A stretch of DNA of 64,000 nt from Tethya wilhelma (Eukaryota; Porifera; Demospongiae; Tethyida; Tethyidae). The notes under the pieces were generated by a model that ran no database searches, was not told the origin of the DNA, and saw nothing but the letters and a program-made list of their open reading frames with translations. The DNA lies in assembly GCA_964030475.1 (NCBI GenBank), contig CAXIPT010000006.1, forward strand, positions 2,556,234 to 2,620,233, in the 5' to 3' direction. Shown piece by piece: positions 1 to 12,088 of the stretch. The translations under genes were made by a program, and so were the position numbers. Every line of letters starts with the position of its first letter. Position 1 is the first letter of the stretch.

Positions 1-1850
1 CATGGAACAAGTGCAGTTTAGGAGTGATTCCAGACCCTTCCTTTCAATTCCTAGCAAAGGGTCTGACATGCCAGACTATCTGATACCCACAGCCTGTAAA
101 GAAAACCTTTAGATCAAGCATGATTAGTTTTCCCTGCAGCCTGCACTGCATGGAATAGCCGTGGTAAAATTCCATGGAATTTTTGATCAGGCTTTATTAT
201 ACTCCACGGTATTATAATAATTTCATGTCAGATATTAGCTCCGTGTATATAATATTGTGCATTTGTCAACACAAAACGTCACAAAACATCAGTACACACA
301 TTTTGTTTTTGGTTACAAAACAGCACTGATATGATTATAGTGACACAGTTCCTTGAAAGGCTTGCATGTTTGTGGCCATGTATACTATTCAGTGGTACAG
401 ATTTCTGAGTGTTATACATGTAGTTGTAATTAAATTTTTGAAGCCTGTAACGCTATGCATTAATATGACTGCTAGTCTGCTATATAGCCTCATTCCCAGG
501 CTCTCGACTAGGCCTGCAAATATTACACTCAGAAAAATTTGTATGCAAAATTAATTTATGCTATTGTAGAAAAAAAATTAATCATGATACAAACTCTCTC
601 AGTTACTGTCTCTCTATGGGCAACGTCATTCACATTCAGAGAGAGAGAGGCTATAGAAAGTGTGCCATATTTACATTGGGACATTAAATTTCAATTTTGG
701 ACTTCTGTTTTGGTTGCCAAACATGACATTGTTACAGTATAGCTGTTTAAATAACTACCACTAAATGCCATTGGTACACCACAATGCACATGCCTCGTCT
801 CCTCGCACTGACTGTAGTACTTAGCCAGAGTACTCACCGCAATTATAGCAAATAAATTTGGCTGGCTTAAAATTTGGCAAAGTCCCATTTTAGCATTATT
901 GGCGATTTGGCAATTTAATCTACATGCTGCATTGTTTAGATGCACATACGTATAATAAAACTGTTTGGTGATTTTTAATTTGACGATTTGAAGAATATTA
1001 ATTATTACTATTATTTTTAAATGAGAATGGCCAAAGCCTGCTATCATCTCTGTTGGTTTTTAAGTGTTTATGGCCACGTGTATATAGTATGCTCGATTTT
1101 GGGAACCTGGCTTGTAATAATATTATATTGAAAACCATGGAGTGCATGTTTATTACCCGATTTGCTCCTATAGTCAAGCCAAATTTACCTTCCCTGCAGG
1201 GATTCATAACAGATGTCACTACAAATGCAATTAATATGTATGTTATTATAGTATACCATTATTATTACCAAAATGACATGTATGTAGTGTACATGTACTG
1301 CGCCATATTGGGTTACATACAGCTGCCCTCAGGTTACAACACTAGAAACCTATAGTAAAAATGGCTTGTACCCATAAGTTCATACACTAGCTATACCTAG
1401 GGTGTGTGAATAACTCATACACCGTAGGTAGTGTATCAGTTAGTGGTTATAGACAGTGTACATGCATGGCTAATGCACACTAGGTGGTGCCTTTGAAGTG
1501 AGTACTAACTAAGGTACTAGAGTGAATTGAAGTATGCATGGAATGCACTCCATGTATTACTCTAACTCTGCCATCTCAGAGCTGAGCACTTCTGTTGAGT
1601 TGATTGGAGTATAAATAACTACTATAATAATAGTCGGTAAATTTGGTGGGCTTAAAATTTGGCAAATTTCCATTTTAAAAAGATTGGTGATTTTTAAATT
1701 TGGTGAGTCAGACTTGATTTGATTCCACACATTGCATTGCCAAGTTTATATGTGTGCACATGTGCATAAAGCTGTTTGGCAATTTTTAACTTGGCGATTT
1801 GAATAATAATAATAAATTATTATTTACTATAATTATATGCAATTTAATTC
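1..1850. other. AT-rich flank without a convincing gene
   Basis: Open frames here are short, overlap on both strands and match no family I recognise. The stretch is rich in A/T. It contains two similar passages (about 840-1010 and 1625-1815) that repeat phrases such as aaaatttggcaaa and ttggcgatttg, so a diverged repeat is present. A first exon of the P450 gene carrying a membrane anchor could be hidden here, but I could not identify it. Confidence 0.5.
262..353 (+). repeat. Relic end of a TTAA-type transposon
   Basis: The end of this stretch, tagtgacacagttcct, is the same as the right terminus of the complete 5.8-kb element at 8856-14650, and the preceding bases (aaaacgtca, ggttacaaaacagc) follow that terminus loosely. 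The flanking bases are ttgaa rather than TTAA. I read it as an old, decayed terminus or a truncated non-autonomous copy. Confidence 0.5.
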
Positions 1851-1926
1851 TTGCCAACAAACTTACCCACTATAATTATAATATTGTATACTTATGTTTA
1901 TATTGAGTGTAAACTATTTTCATACA

Positions 1927-4900
1927 GAATTTTTGTTTCTCCTTGGCAAGTACTGAAGCAACATGGCATCAAAGGCCCCAAACCATTGCCTATTGTCGGC
2001 AATTACCTGGATTTTCGTAGAGCAGTAAGTATACCATTGATATTCTCATGCACAAAATACTTTAATAATAAGTTCATGCAGTATTATGGTATAGTTGATT
2101 GATGCATCAAAAGGAAATTATCACCATGAGTTGGATTATTATGCTAATACATAATGCATTACAATGTGATTCTAGTCTTGTACCTAGGCTCTCTCTCCTT
2201 TGTGTGAAAGGTCAAAGGGGAGAGCCTGGCCGGTACGAGGTAAATTAAATGTGATTCTATATACTCATTGGAAAGCATGCATAATTTATTATTCCTAGCT
2301 ATTTAATGAACTGGTAATACAGTTATTAAACAACATGTAATAAAAACAAAAATACATAAGTTTGTGATACTAAATGATTTTTACTTAATGCCTTAAAGAT
2401 CTACTGCGTAACCTGTTTGTGCAAATTGTACAGGGTGGCATTCATGAGACCCTTACATTCTATGAAAAGCTACGTCAGAAGTATGGATCTATTGTTGGGT
2501 TAGTAAAGTCAATTGCAAGCACTAAGTGATGCCTATATAGACCCAAACACTATAATTTGGTATAGTAATAATTATTTGAAACACTCATTCACTATTAAAA
2601 CATTATGCACCATAGTTATGCTTTGTTTTCTTCATAATAATAATAAATAAATTATTTATAAATTGTGTTCACAGTTTTAACAGACTTTCACCAGTAACAA
2701 AACTTTAATTGTCTACAACGTTTTGAGAGCTTTTGTTACTGGTATAATCTGTTAAATCTGTGAACACAATACCACCATATGCCAGAACTATGCCCTTCTC
2801 ACAACAGAATAATTATTATATTAATGCAGCCACAATTAATCTGTTTTGTTTTATAGTTATTACCTAGGGAAGCGAATGAAAGTCATTGTCTTTGATAAAG
2901 ATCTACTTCAGGAAATTTATACCACAAAATACGAGTTGTTCATGGATAGACCAGTACGTAGGTCCATGGTTACCATACAATGTATAGCAGGAATTATAAT
3001 AAGAATTTTATGTATTACAAATTTTCATGTTTTTCATATGCCATTCAACTATATTTAAACTGCAAAAGTTTAACTTCCATGTTGTACTTGCAATACGAGC
3101 TAGCAAAGGGCGTGTGTATAAAAAATTTATCCATGTGTATTTTTATCGTGCCGATTTGTACGAAATTTTAGACTGCAAAAAATTCCCACAATAAGATCAT
3201 CACAGTTTTACTGAACAAGGAGAATGGCCAAAATAGGTTTATTATAATAGTATGTATGCATACTTTCGTTACGCTGTCCATGCAGTCTATGTGAACATGT
3301 GACTGTATACAACATCATTACTGAAGACTTAACATTATTTATTGTTGCTTTGTTTTAACAGAAATTATTCTACTTCATGCCAAAACCATATGTTCCAGAT
3401 TCCTTGTTCTCAGCAAATGGACACGATTGGAAAATGTGTCGATACTTCACAAACCCCATTACTACTGCTGCCAGTGCAAACAAGGTAACTGCAATTTCTT
3501 GTCGCTATTGTTCCACTGCTAGTAACTTAGTAGACTTTCCATGCATTCTACTCTATTATTGCGTGATGTATATATATTCGTGACATTACAGGCCTCATAA
3601 TAATACTCATGGTGATGTTAGTAAGAACTCAATCAAATTGGTTATACTATAGCTGGTTCTTAATGCATGTTGTCCACTGCTACCATTTAGTGATCAGAGC
3701 TACCATAATACAAGAGCTAGTCTAGTCCCGACTGACACTACTAGTGTTCTATGTCCCTCCCTTTTATCTATTGTTAAATTTGTTGGATAGCTCTGACCAG
3801 AATATGTTCTTTCAGTATTGACTATGATTGAACAGGACACAAAATTTTTCTACTGGCTTTAAAATCAATTTAGAGTAAATACACTATACGCTAGATTGAT
3901 TATTTTATTATACCTTACTTTCCTAATGTGCAGATGATGCCTTTTATTCAGAAGAGTGTTGAGACACTTACCGATATTTTCAAGAAGGAAGCTAGTGCTG
4001 GCAAAAGTCTTGATGTGTACAAGTCGGTCACTCTAGAATAATATTATGTTTACTTAATTTTATAACCTTATTCCATGGCAAATTTTAGAGCTACCATATG
4101 CAGCTATACTAGCATGCCTAAAGTTCATGCACCCACCCAGGCCCATAACCTCATCGATCAGTGATCGATCTCCTTGAGAGAGAAAGATAATCAGTTGGTT
4201 CGACTGAGGCCTATAGATACATAATTATATCTTCCACTCATTAAGTACCATGAGCTCTCAGTGCCTTAGTTGTAAGAGCACCTGACTATATATAGCAATA
4301 AGGAGGTCTTGGGTTCAATTCCTGTATAGCTGAGTAGCTGAATTTTTTTTGGAGATTATCTTTCTCTCTTGGCATTCAACTGACAAAATTAATGTAAATG
4401 GCTGTAGAATCCATGCACATAAACAATTACATGGTTTACTGGTCAGGCAGAGAAAGTATAATAATATGACATGCTGTACCGACAGGAGCTGGAGTGGTTC
4501 ATTTTATCACATGACTCCAATCCGTGAAAACGCATATTTTTTTTCCATGTAGGTTCTTCTCTACCTTTACCATGGAGGTGGTCCTCACTGTCTATCTTGG
4601 TCGGAGGAAGGATCTTCAAAGAGGAGAAACTGATGAGTTTGCCGAAGCTGCCTTTGGATTCTTCAAATCCCCAGCACGAAAAGGAGACTTGCTTCTAGTG
4701 TTTTCTATGTTGAGTAAGAATCTTAAAATTCTACATTTGCAGCATGCCTTTTACATACCACTAGCCTATATATTTCAAAGAAACACATTATTACTACCAC
4801 TTTGATTCCTTTACTCTCTAATCCAGGCAGTTTTCCTTGTCTTGAATTTTTCCTCACCCAATATGTTAAGCGTACTCAGACAGCGGCATATTGTAGGACC

Positions 4901-6166
4901 CTTTACTATACTCTGCTGGAGGTTGTGAAGGGACGCAGACAACATAAGCTATCTTCCGAAAAGGTATGTAGTGCAATGATCATTGTGCTAATCTATGTTG
5001 CTTGGCATACTTTTACAGATCACTCACTTATGATTATGTTGATAATTCTATAACTGAAAGGTTGAAAACCATCAGAGCTTCCCTAGCTCCCTTCGATCCC
5101 CCTGCCCCCCCCCCCCCCCCTGAAATAATACTTAAAGTCCTGTTTAATGGCCAAGAATTTTTCAATTTTGAGTATTTTGGTAGAAGGCGTAGTGGGGTGT
5201 ATGATTTTTATTAATATTTTCAGGTAATTTCCCACTTAGTTGTGGGATAGGCCACTCTAGTAAGACATTCTCTCCCCTTCAATTTATTTCGTTAGCTTGC
5301 GTATTATAATTATTGTTGTTTTCATTGGTTGTCCTTTTTCTTTCCATTTTTTTGGTTGTTTTTTTTCCCTCTGTGAAAATAGGATATGCTTCAGCTTCTT
5401 CTTGATTCCAGCGGAAGCAGCGATGCTGATGGTTATCCCTCCATTAGACCAGCTAAAATAGGAGATCATCTTACCGATGAAAGAGCAACTCAGTTGGCTG
5501 TTGGAAACCTGCTTGCTTCATTTGAAAACATTGCCAACACTCTTGGATTTGCAGCTTATCTGCTCACTGTCAATCCAGAGGTCCAAAAGAAATTGCAGGC
5601 AGAAATTGATAGCTACTTTGAGAAGGAACCTGTAAGATACATGACATTATGTCATATGTTGCATGAACCATTCATCGATCAATTTGTGTGCTGTCCTTCA
5701 TCAAAACTACATTGTAGTTTTGTAGAGTTATTATGTATTGATTTAAATTGTTTAAGGATGCTACGCTACTTGAAGCTACAGAGAAGATCAAATATTTGGA
5801 CAATGTTGTTCGAGAAGTGTTGCGTATGTACCCAGCTGCTCCAAGGTTAGTAAAATTATACTTTAAGTTTATTTTTCCTATAATTATCATTGAATGCCTT
5901 CAGTGTAATGTTAGTATTAACTGGATGTTCGAGACAAAGTTAAAAGATAGAATTATGATAAATTATTCCAGCATTGTCTTAAAATTATGCTTTATCTCCC
6001 TTTCTCGTTTGTTTTCTTTCTCTCCAAGGTCTTCTCGTGTGTGTATCAAGACAACTACTATCAATGGTGTGACCTTTCCTAAGGGAAGTAACGTTATTAT
6101 ACCCATCTATTCCTACCACTACGATCCTAATGAGTGGGAGGAGCCAGAAACATTTAACCCAGACAG
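1927..6166 (+). CDS. Cytochrome P450, clan 3 type, exons 1-10
   Basis: This encodes a haem-thiolate monooxygenase that would oxidise small lipophilic substrates, usually at the ER membrane. The exons I can splice are 1927-2024, 2434-2498, 2857-2953, 3362-3484, 3934-4022, 4553-4713, 4827-4963, 5383-5631, 5757-5845 and 6029-6166, all with GT-AG borders and consistent phase. Visible landmarks are the proline-rich hinge HGIKGPKPLPIVGN, the I-helix region with ASFENIANT in place of the usual AGxDT, ExxR in REVLRMYP, and the PETFNPDR meander. The order and spacing resemble CYP3/thromboxane-synthase relatives. The membrane anchor is missing: either the ATG at 1851 is used or an upstream exon exists, since a cag acceptor precedes 1927. 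The haem-binding exons lie at 15546-16321 or in the inverted copy at 19945-20747. Family is secure; exact substrate is unknown. Confidence 0.88.
2175..2247. repeat. Small fold-back repeat (AGGCTCTC/GAGAGCCT)
   Basis: An imperfect inverted repeat reads from cttgtacctaggctctc to gagagcctggccggtacgag, with aaggtcaaag in the loop side. Relatives occur at about 38202-38256 (B mannosidase intron) and 40737-40797. These are short non-coding hairpins, probably MITE-like. Confidence 0.6.
2664..2771. repeat. Hairpin MITE in P450 intron 2
   Basis: The arms start ttgtgttcacag and end ctgtgaacacaa, and inner parts also pair (taacag with ctgtta, ccagtaacaaaa with ttttgttactgg). The centre holds caacgttttgag. 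It would fold into one long stem and has no coding capacity. Confidence 0.7.
4252..4330 (+). repeat. tRNA-like SINE head or tRNA relic in P450 intron 5
   Basis: It carries an A-box-like ttagttgtaagagcac and a good B-box, gggttcaattcc, about 40 bases later, which is the layout of an internal RNA polymerase III promoter. The acceptor and anticodon stems do not pair well, so a working tRNA is unlikely. Similar tRNA-like pieces lie in the last P450 intron. Confidence 0.45.
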
Positions 6167-6631
6167 GTACACAATGTCATGCAAGTGGAGTATAATAACA
6201 CAACTTGCAAGCTTAAAGTATAGTCCTAAAAAGAGCCCAGTGGCGTGTTTTATCTCACGGGGTGTTAATATAATGCGGGTGCGGAGCGCCCGAAAATTTT
6301 GGGGTAGCCATGCCCACTTTTGGTCACGTGACCGAAATTGCACCATTCGATCCCACAATCGACGATTGCTATGCTACCGTATTCTGCTATTTTTTGGCCT
6401 TATTTTCTTTTCTTTTAGCCTCAAAAGTGATTTTGAAGCATTGCTAGCTTGGATTTTACTCGTTTCATTGATTAATTCATTGAATAGCGCTACTCTGGAG
6501 CGCTACTTCTAAGTGATGACGTCATTATCTGGTGAGCCAGGGGGGTGCTCAAGCACCTGGAGCACCCCCTTAAACACGCCACTGGAGCCATAAAATTTAA
6601 CATAGCAAATTTAATTTCCTGTTAAGGGCAA

Positions 6632-7090
6632 ACTCTGGTGACCCTTTACCAGTCAAAATGTTGATCCCGGTGTACCGCTAGCTTCATCTCCAGGCCCAAA
6701 AAAGTGCCTGGTGTTTATTGACTACGCATGCACGAAACTGCAGCGAATTTTTTTTGAGTTTACAGTCCTACCTGATCTATATAACTGCTGCTGTTATTCC
6801 ACTCTCTTCTTCTGGAAATATATCAATTAAGTAAGTGCTTGGAAAGAGCCAATCGTTCTTTTAGCTGCTCCATGCCTAGCGCTAGCTTTGAATAATACCA
6901 AAGACGTAATCCAGTAAAAAGAGCTAGTATACGGACAATTTTACGGGGAAATTTATGATGTACCCAGATTTTTGGGTACAAACTGGCACATGCACAGTCA
7001 ATAGATACCAGGCCCTCTTTTGGGCCTAAGGACAAGGCTACTGTTGTACATGCATGGTCCGATACTTTAAGTATTATTGTGACCACAACA
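6632..7090. repeat. Non-autonomous element with long subterminal inverted repeats
   Basis: A left segment (caggcccaaaaaagtgcctg, then tattgactacgcatgcac) is repeated in inverted, diverged form on the right (gcacatgcacagtcaatag, then accaggccctcttttgggcc). Further copies occupy 14655-15400 and, inverted, 21935-22415. The 87-residue open frame in the minus strand is identical in the copy at 21941-22204 but resembles no protein, so I treat it as non-coding. Confidence 0.6.
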
Positions 7091-7180
7091 TAACAAATCT
7101 ACTTCCTACATAATAATAGTATAACAAGTAGTAAAAATTTCAAAAAAATAAGCAGTGTAGGAATGGGCAGTGCTATAAAA

Positions 7181-7181
7181 N
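7181..7181. other. Single N, probable contig join
   Basis: One unresolved base separates a repeat terminus (gggcagtgctataaaa) from the middle of P450 exon 8. Sequence to the left recurs as a reverse complement ending near 21840, and sequence to the right restarts exon 8 without an acceptor site. This is what an artificial join looks like. Confidence 0.75.
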
Positions 7182-8748
7182 TGATGCTGATGGTTATCCC
7201 TCCGTTAGACCAGCTAAAATAGGAGATCATCTTACTGATGAAAGAGCAACTCAGTTGGCTGTTGGAAACCTGCTTGCTTCATTTGAAAACATTGCCAACA
7301 CTCTTGGATTTGCAGCTTATCTGCTCACTGTCAATCCAGAGGTCCAAAAGAAATTGCAGGCAGAAATTGATAGCTACTTTGAGAAGGAACCCGTAAGATA
7401 CATGTTACATTATGTCATTGCATGAACCATTCATCGATCAATTTGTGTGCTGTCCTTCAATCATCAAAACTACATTGTGGTTTCGTAGAGTTATTATAAT
7501 TATATGTATTGATTTAAATTGTTTAAGGATGCTACGCTACTTGAAGCTACAGAGAAGATCAAATATTTGGACAATGTTGTTCGAGAAGTGTTGCGTATGT
7601 ACCCAGCTGCTCCAAGGTTAGTAAAATTACACCTTAAATTTAATTTTCCTATAATTATCATTGAATGCCTTCAGTGTAATCTTAGTACTAGTAGTACACA
7701 TAGTGCATGATGTGCCTCGCGCAGAGTCTGTAATATTATGATAGTAGAGCACAGCTATAGTTCACTGAATGACATACAGTGAATCTTAGCCTGTGCACAC
7801 ATACACCCATATTGCATTGCTGGACAATGTAAATGTCTACCTGTCTTCAAGTTCAGCTCAGTTTGTGGATAGCTCTATAGATCATAGTCAATAAAATTGA
7901 AACTCCTCTTCAAGCCATGCACCAGGGCATATATCGCGCATGCACATGCACGCGCGCGCACACCAGCTCAGTCAGTCTCGTGCGTGTCATGTGACTAATC
8001 TGGCAAGTGGAGACACGAGCTCAGTCAGAGCAAGCTACGCTATAGGTACATTTAGCTTATAAACTAAGCTGTTTAGCAAGCGCCAGCTACTCAAAGAACA
8101 GTGACAAAAGAACTTCAAACTCGCAGTGGTACCACCCCGCTTGTGACTCAAACAAAACTCCACCATATCGTAGTATCATAGAGACTCCACCTACATCAGA
8201 CTACCAGTGCAAGATGGTTCACAGAGGTTGACTGAAGGCCCAATTCGTGCTTTATGAAGAGTATACAATCTTTTCATTGATTCTTTGTGTCATCGCTTCA
8301 ATCTTGAGATCGTAGGCTTTCTCTTTCTTGGAGAAAACGGTGATAATTAGCATAAAACCAATCATAATAACTTTCATAACTTGTAATCGGAAGCAAAAAG
8401 TAATCATAATAAGAGTAATCGGATGCAAAAAGTAATCATAATAATGCCAACCCAAATACAAACCGGTTTATGATGCCTCGCGCTAATGCGCTCGGCAATA
8501 ATCTGGATGTTCGAGAAAAAGTTGAAAGATAGAATTATGATGAATTATTCCAGCATTGTCTTAAAATTATGCTTTATCTCCCTTTCTCTTTTGTTCTCTT
8601 TCTCTCCAAGGTCTTCTCGTGTGTGTCTCAAGACAACTACTATCAATGGTGTGACCTTTCCTAAGGGAAGTAACATTACTATACCCATCTATTCCTACCA
8701 CTACGATCCTAATGAGTGGGAGGAGCCAGAAACATTTAACCCAGACAG
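7182..8748 (+). CDS. Second copy of P450 exons 8-10
   Basis: Exon 8 (from 7182, its beginning missing at the N, to 7392), exon 9 (7528-7616) and exon 10 (8611-8748) repeat those at 5383-6166 almost base for base. The few protein changes include I to L in RVCIKTT and VI to IT in SNVIIPIY. Frames and splice sites are intact, so this part looks functional. It could be a second allele or a tandem paralogue. It belongs naturally with exons 11-12 at 15546-16321, separated from them by the inserted transposon. Confidence 0.8.
7686..8505. repeat. Insertion unique to the second P450 copy
   Basis: The first copy reads from gttagtatta straight into ctggatgttcgag (5910-5935). In the second copy about 800 bases separate these flanks. 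The insert begins tagtacacatagtgcatgatg and ends gcgctcggcaataat. Parts of it match the 28880-30420 region in opposite orientation (cacatagtgcatgatgtgcc; tcattgattctttgtgtcatc). No coding region was recognised. Confidence 0.55.
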
Positions 8749-8855
8749 GTACACAATGTCATGCATGTGGAATACAATAACACAACTTGCAAGCTTAAAG
8801 TATAGTCCTAAAAAGAGCCATAAAATTTAACATAGCAAATTTAATTTCCTGTTAA

Positions 8856-8898
8856 AGGAACTGTGTCACTATATAAGCGGTGTTTTGTTACTATAAAT
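8856..8898 (+). repeat. Left terminal inverted repeat of the transposon
   Basis: It begins aggaactgtgtcactatata and continues agcggtgttttgtt. It matches the complement of 14608-14650. A TATA-like tataaata at its inner edge could serve the CXC gene that starts at 8986. Confidence 0.85.
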
Positions 8899-8985
8899 AG
8901 AGTACACCAAAGAAACCTTACAATATATATATGGGAGTGTGGCATACCACGTGGTTTACATAGTGCGAGTGCACTGGGATAAGAT

Positions 8986-9765
8986 ATGTCATTTCTAGAC
9001 ATAACAGAGGACTGTGACCAAGATCTACTGCTTTGTGACAACAATATAACTGAGCAAGTTGTAGGAGATAGTGTTACTGTTTTACATGAAACAGCTGCAA
9101 TACAGTCTGTACCATTTTGCAAGTGCACAGGAGCTTGCAAAACTGCCAGATGTCCTTGCAAAAAAATGAGCTATGGTTGTCATCCCAGCAGATGCAAATG
9201 TAAACCCTCAAAATGCTCCATTCAAATGGAAAAACAATCAGTAGACATAAACACACTTGGAGGTGAGGAACATAGCTCTGACAGTGAAGCAGAACAATTT
9301 TGCTACTGTACAGATGAGTGCCACACAACTGGATGCTACTGCTTAGCCATAAAGAAAAAAAAGTGTGATCCAGCATCATGTAAATGCAATCCTGCCACAT
9401 GTAAAAACATATCATCTGGGCCTGGGATTGAAGTTAGAGAGGATTCCACTCCAATCATAATGTGTGTTGATGAGGAAGTGCAGCAATTTTGTGCTACTCA
9501 CACAAAAGAAGAGCTTGAAGAGGTGTTATCAACAGTCGCTAAGAAATGTCCCCAAATATGGAAACTGGCAACATCAGGAACCCCTCAGTTTGAACCACCT
9601 GTAACACAGGCACCACCTTGGTGTAAGTGTGGAAAATGCAGAGCAGAAGAAGATGTACAAGATCAAATTTGCTGTAAGAATAACGCTAAAAACCATGAAA
9701 ATAGACATTTTTTTCAGCTATGCCTTGACCAACAAAATCTTGAGCTAGCACTAATAAACAAGTAA
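8986..9765 (+). CDS. CXC/tesmin-like protein with a P2X7 C-terminus-like zinc module
   Basis: This 259-residue protein is encoded in one exon within the transposon. Two cysteine-rich blocks, about residues 45-75 (CKCTGACKTARCPCKK, then CKCKPSKC) and 105-140 (CYCTDECHTTGCYC, then CKCNPATC), resemble the paired CXC repeats of tesmin/TSO1 DNA-binding proteins. Near residue 212, PPWCKCGKC followed by CC about 14 residues later matches the start of the P2X7 intracellular 'ballast' zinc module. The later conserved part of that module is absent: the frame ends at 9765, just after a run of nine A, and an N follows at 9841. The ATG at 8986 is the first in frame, 130 bases inside the element. I infer a DNA-binding accessory protein of the transposon. 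CXC family 0.7; P2X7-like module 0.6. Confidence 0.75.
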   Translation: MSFLDITEDCDQDLLLCDNNITEQVVGDSVTVLHETAAIQSVPFCKCTGACKTARCPCKKMSYGCHPSRCKCKPSKCSIQMEKQSVDINTLGGEEHSSDSEAEQFCYCTDECHTTGCYCLAIKKKKCDPASCKCNPATCKNISSGPGIEVREDSTPIIMCVDEEVQQFCATHTKEELEEVLSTVAKKCPQIWKLATSGTPQFEPPVTQAPPWCKCGKCRAEEDVQDQICCKNNAKNHENRHFFQLCLDQQNLELALINK

Positions 9766-10600
9766 AAAAAAACATTGGAAATGTAATGAGACACAGGAAT
9801 GGCTAAATCGTAAAAAGAATGCAAACAAGATGGAATGGCTNGCCTCGTGTCGGTCTTGTTTGTTCCCAGGCTTACTTGATGTTTTTCGTTTATAATTACT
9901 AATCCAATTCTGCAAATATGAATGCAATGTCAGTGTACGTGTATGCATGCATCAAAAGAAAATGAAATAGACAATAGTACTGTACACTGGCGTACATGAT
10001 AAATACAGTGGAACCTCTCATAAATCTGTCCATAGTTGCACACTGGAAGTGTCCAATATGACTAAGAGTCTGAACACTTCAACAGACAACCTCTCGGGTT
10101 AGTATAAAGTATACATGTTCCACTTTATACGTAACTATCTTAGTCTATCCTTATGGTTCTGAATATTAGCTATTGTTGTCCCATCCAAAATCAATTTAGA
10201 CTGCGGCATGACATTGTACATTTTGGCTATAGCTATAGGGTAAGACTCATTTCTATATACAGACAGTTGAGTCATGCATGGCTGTCTGTGGGATCTATTG
10301 GAAGTTCTGTGCCTGTAGATTGATTCAGTGCTGAGCAGCATCATGGAGGCACACAACGCTCAGTCAGTGATGCAGCCATACTTATTACTAATATGGGACA
10401 TAACATCATGATCAATTAAGTGACATGGGACATGGACATGTTACAATAGGTTCTACAGACATGTCACAGTACATAACTTCGTCACAGCACTAGCAGCATT
10501 GTGGCCAGTTACACTGCTAGTTCAGGTGCAGCATGTGTAGTATCTATGGGTGCAGAGTCATGGTACGTAGCTACAGGCACAACCATAGATATTATACACT
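9766..10600. other. Inner transposon region without recognised gene
   Basis: After the CXC stop come an N (9841), an AT-rich stretch and short frames on both strands. A 73-residue minus frame (10135-10356) might contain exons of the small helix-turn-helix gene starting at 10849, but no motif supports it. Confidence 0.4.
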
Positions 10601-10637
10601 ACGTCACATTACGTTACGTAGTGTATAATATCTATGG
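10583..10637. repeat. Perfect 22-bp inverted repeat
   Basis: The arm ccatagatattatacact plus acgt (10583-10604) is repeated exactly in inverted form at 10616-10637, with an 11-base spacer. It lies between the small minus-strand frame and the CXC gene, so it could be a nested mini-element or a structural terminator. Confidence 0.75.
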
Positions 10638-10679
10638 CACAACATGATTAACTTTTGATTCAAGTTCTGTGATGGTGGG

Positions 10680-10849
10680 CTTACTTTAATAACATCGATA
10701 GGAAGATTAGTCTTCTCTTGTGCTTGCAAATGGAGAGATGAACAACCACTGCCCTTGCTTTGCATCCCCCTCTCTTCGAAAAATTTCACCAAAATCTCTC
10801 TTTGCTCCTCACTAACTGGATACCGTCTTGACATTTTGCTGACTCTCAC
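10680..10849 (-). CDS. Possible helix-turn-helix first exon, transposon-encoded
   Basis: A minus-strand frame starts at 10849 with MRVSKMSRRYPVSEEQ and continues REILVKFFEERGM. That pattern looks like the first helix of a homeodomain-like DNA-binding fold. After NLPIDVIK a GT donor (gtaagc) occurs at about 10679, which suggests a spliced gene, but I could not find a convincing next exon with the recognition helix. It lies downstream of the transposase on the same strand. It may be a third transposon protein or a decayed fragment. Confidence 0.3.
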
Positions 10850-11025
10850 AACAGCTGGCTTGACTCTGATATCGAGCTATACGCTAGCGCGCGCTATGCG
10901 CTAACCTTGCTCTCTACTTTAGACGATCTTTTCCTAGATACTTGATCCCAAGCCTATTGAAAGCGATGACCTGGCACATGATCTTACCTATTAATTAACG
11001 GTATGATCCCATGCGAAGCGGGTGC

Positions 11026-12056
11026 TTAAATTTGTGTATGTCCCATATGTTTCCTCGATACGTGTTCAGATAACAATTGTTCTGTCGAAGCTCCTGGTAC
11101 TGATGCTATGTTAGGAAATAATGCTTTAGCTGTGGTGCTTTTAATTCCAACTTCTCTCATAATGCAAGTGTCCATATGCTTACGATAGAGGGTTTTGGCA
11201 ATCATTTCTACGGTGAGAATGAAAATGGAAGGTATTTTACATGTAATAACACAATTTTTGGCTTTTAAAGATTACATACCCGGCATATAAGAGTACGTCT
11301 TTGGAACAGGAATAGGAACAACATGCCATCTTGCTGTTCGTCTTCCCCACTTGCGAGTGTACACAAGTTGGCCTTTTTTTGTTTTTAGCTGAGGTCTATT
11401 CAAATGGTGGTTGTGGTCAATGTAAGCCAACTGCACGCGAGACACATATGCATCATGTTTGTAGCCCACTCTCTTGGTTGCATAACTCAGGATGAGATTA
11501 TGAAAAGACTGTGACATGAGTACATGTGTGAGTACACACGAATTATAAGTATATTTGGCAATGTGCACATTGGTACTGTAATGGTTGTGTACATACATGT
11601 AGGGTGTTTTGCATGCTCACATATTTTACCTCTAATCCTCCAGTGTGTCGATTGTGCACGTAAAATGGAAGAGAATTTAACCAACGCTTGTCAAATATTA
11701 TGTCACGAAGAGCCTCGGCAGGAGGAGAGTCACTTTTCAGCCATGTCTTGTTACCATCAGGTTTTTCGATTGGTCCATGCAAACATTTTCCGTGTACCCA
11801 TTCATGACTATTGCATACATGGTGAATGATGCTCACCCATAATTCCTATACAGAGAATAAGTTTTATAATGGAAAGATATATGGTATGATGAGATTATTT
11901 ACTTACTCGAAGAAGTTCAGCATCCCCATTGCATTGCCGACAAACATACCAGAAATGATTTCTGATTGAAGCAGCCCATGGAGCCAATTCCTTGCATTTT
12001 CGTTTCTTTGCAGCCTGTGAATAAGTGTGAATGAGTGATGTGTGCATGTACATGTA

Positions 12057-12088
<32 letters not shown>

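Noticed and set aside
366..1355. Several 60-118 residue frames in the left flank
   Set aside because: Overlapping frames on both strands, no domain or splice support, AT-rich composition.
6823..7086. 87-residue frame conserved exactly at 21941-22204
   Set aside because: Exact conservation comes from the duplicated or mis-joined segment, not from selection; the sequence is a non-coding inverted-repeat element.
9074..9415. 113-residue minus frame opposite the CXC gene
   Set aside because: Antisense shadow of cysteine-rich coding sequence.
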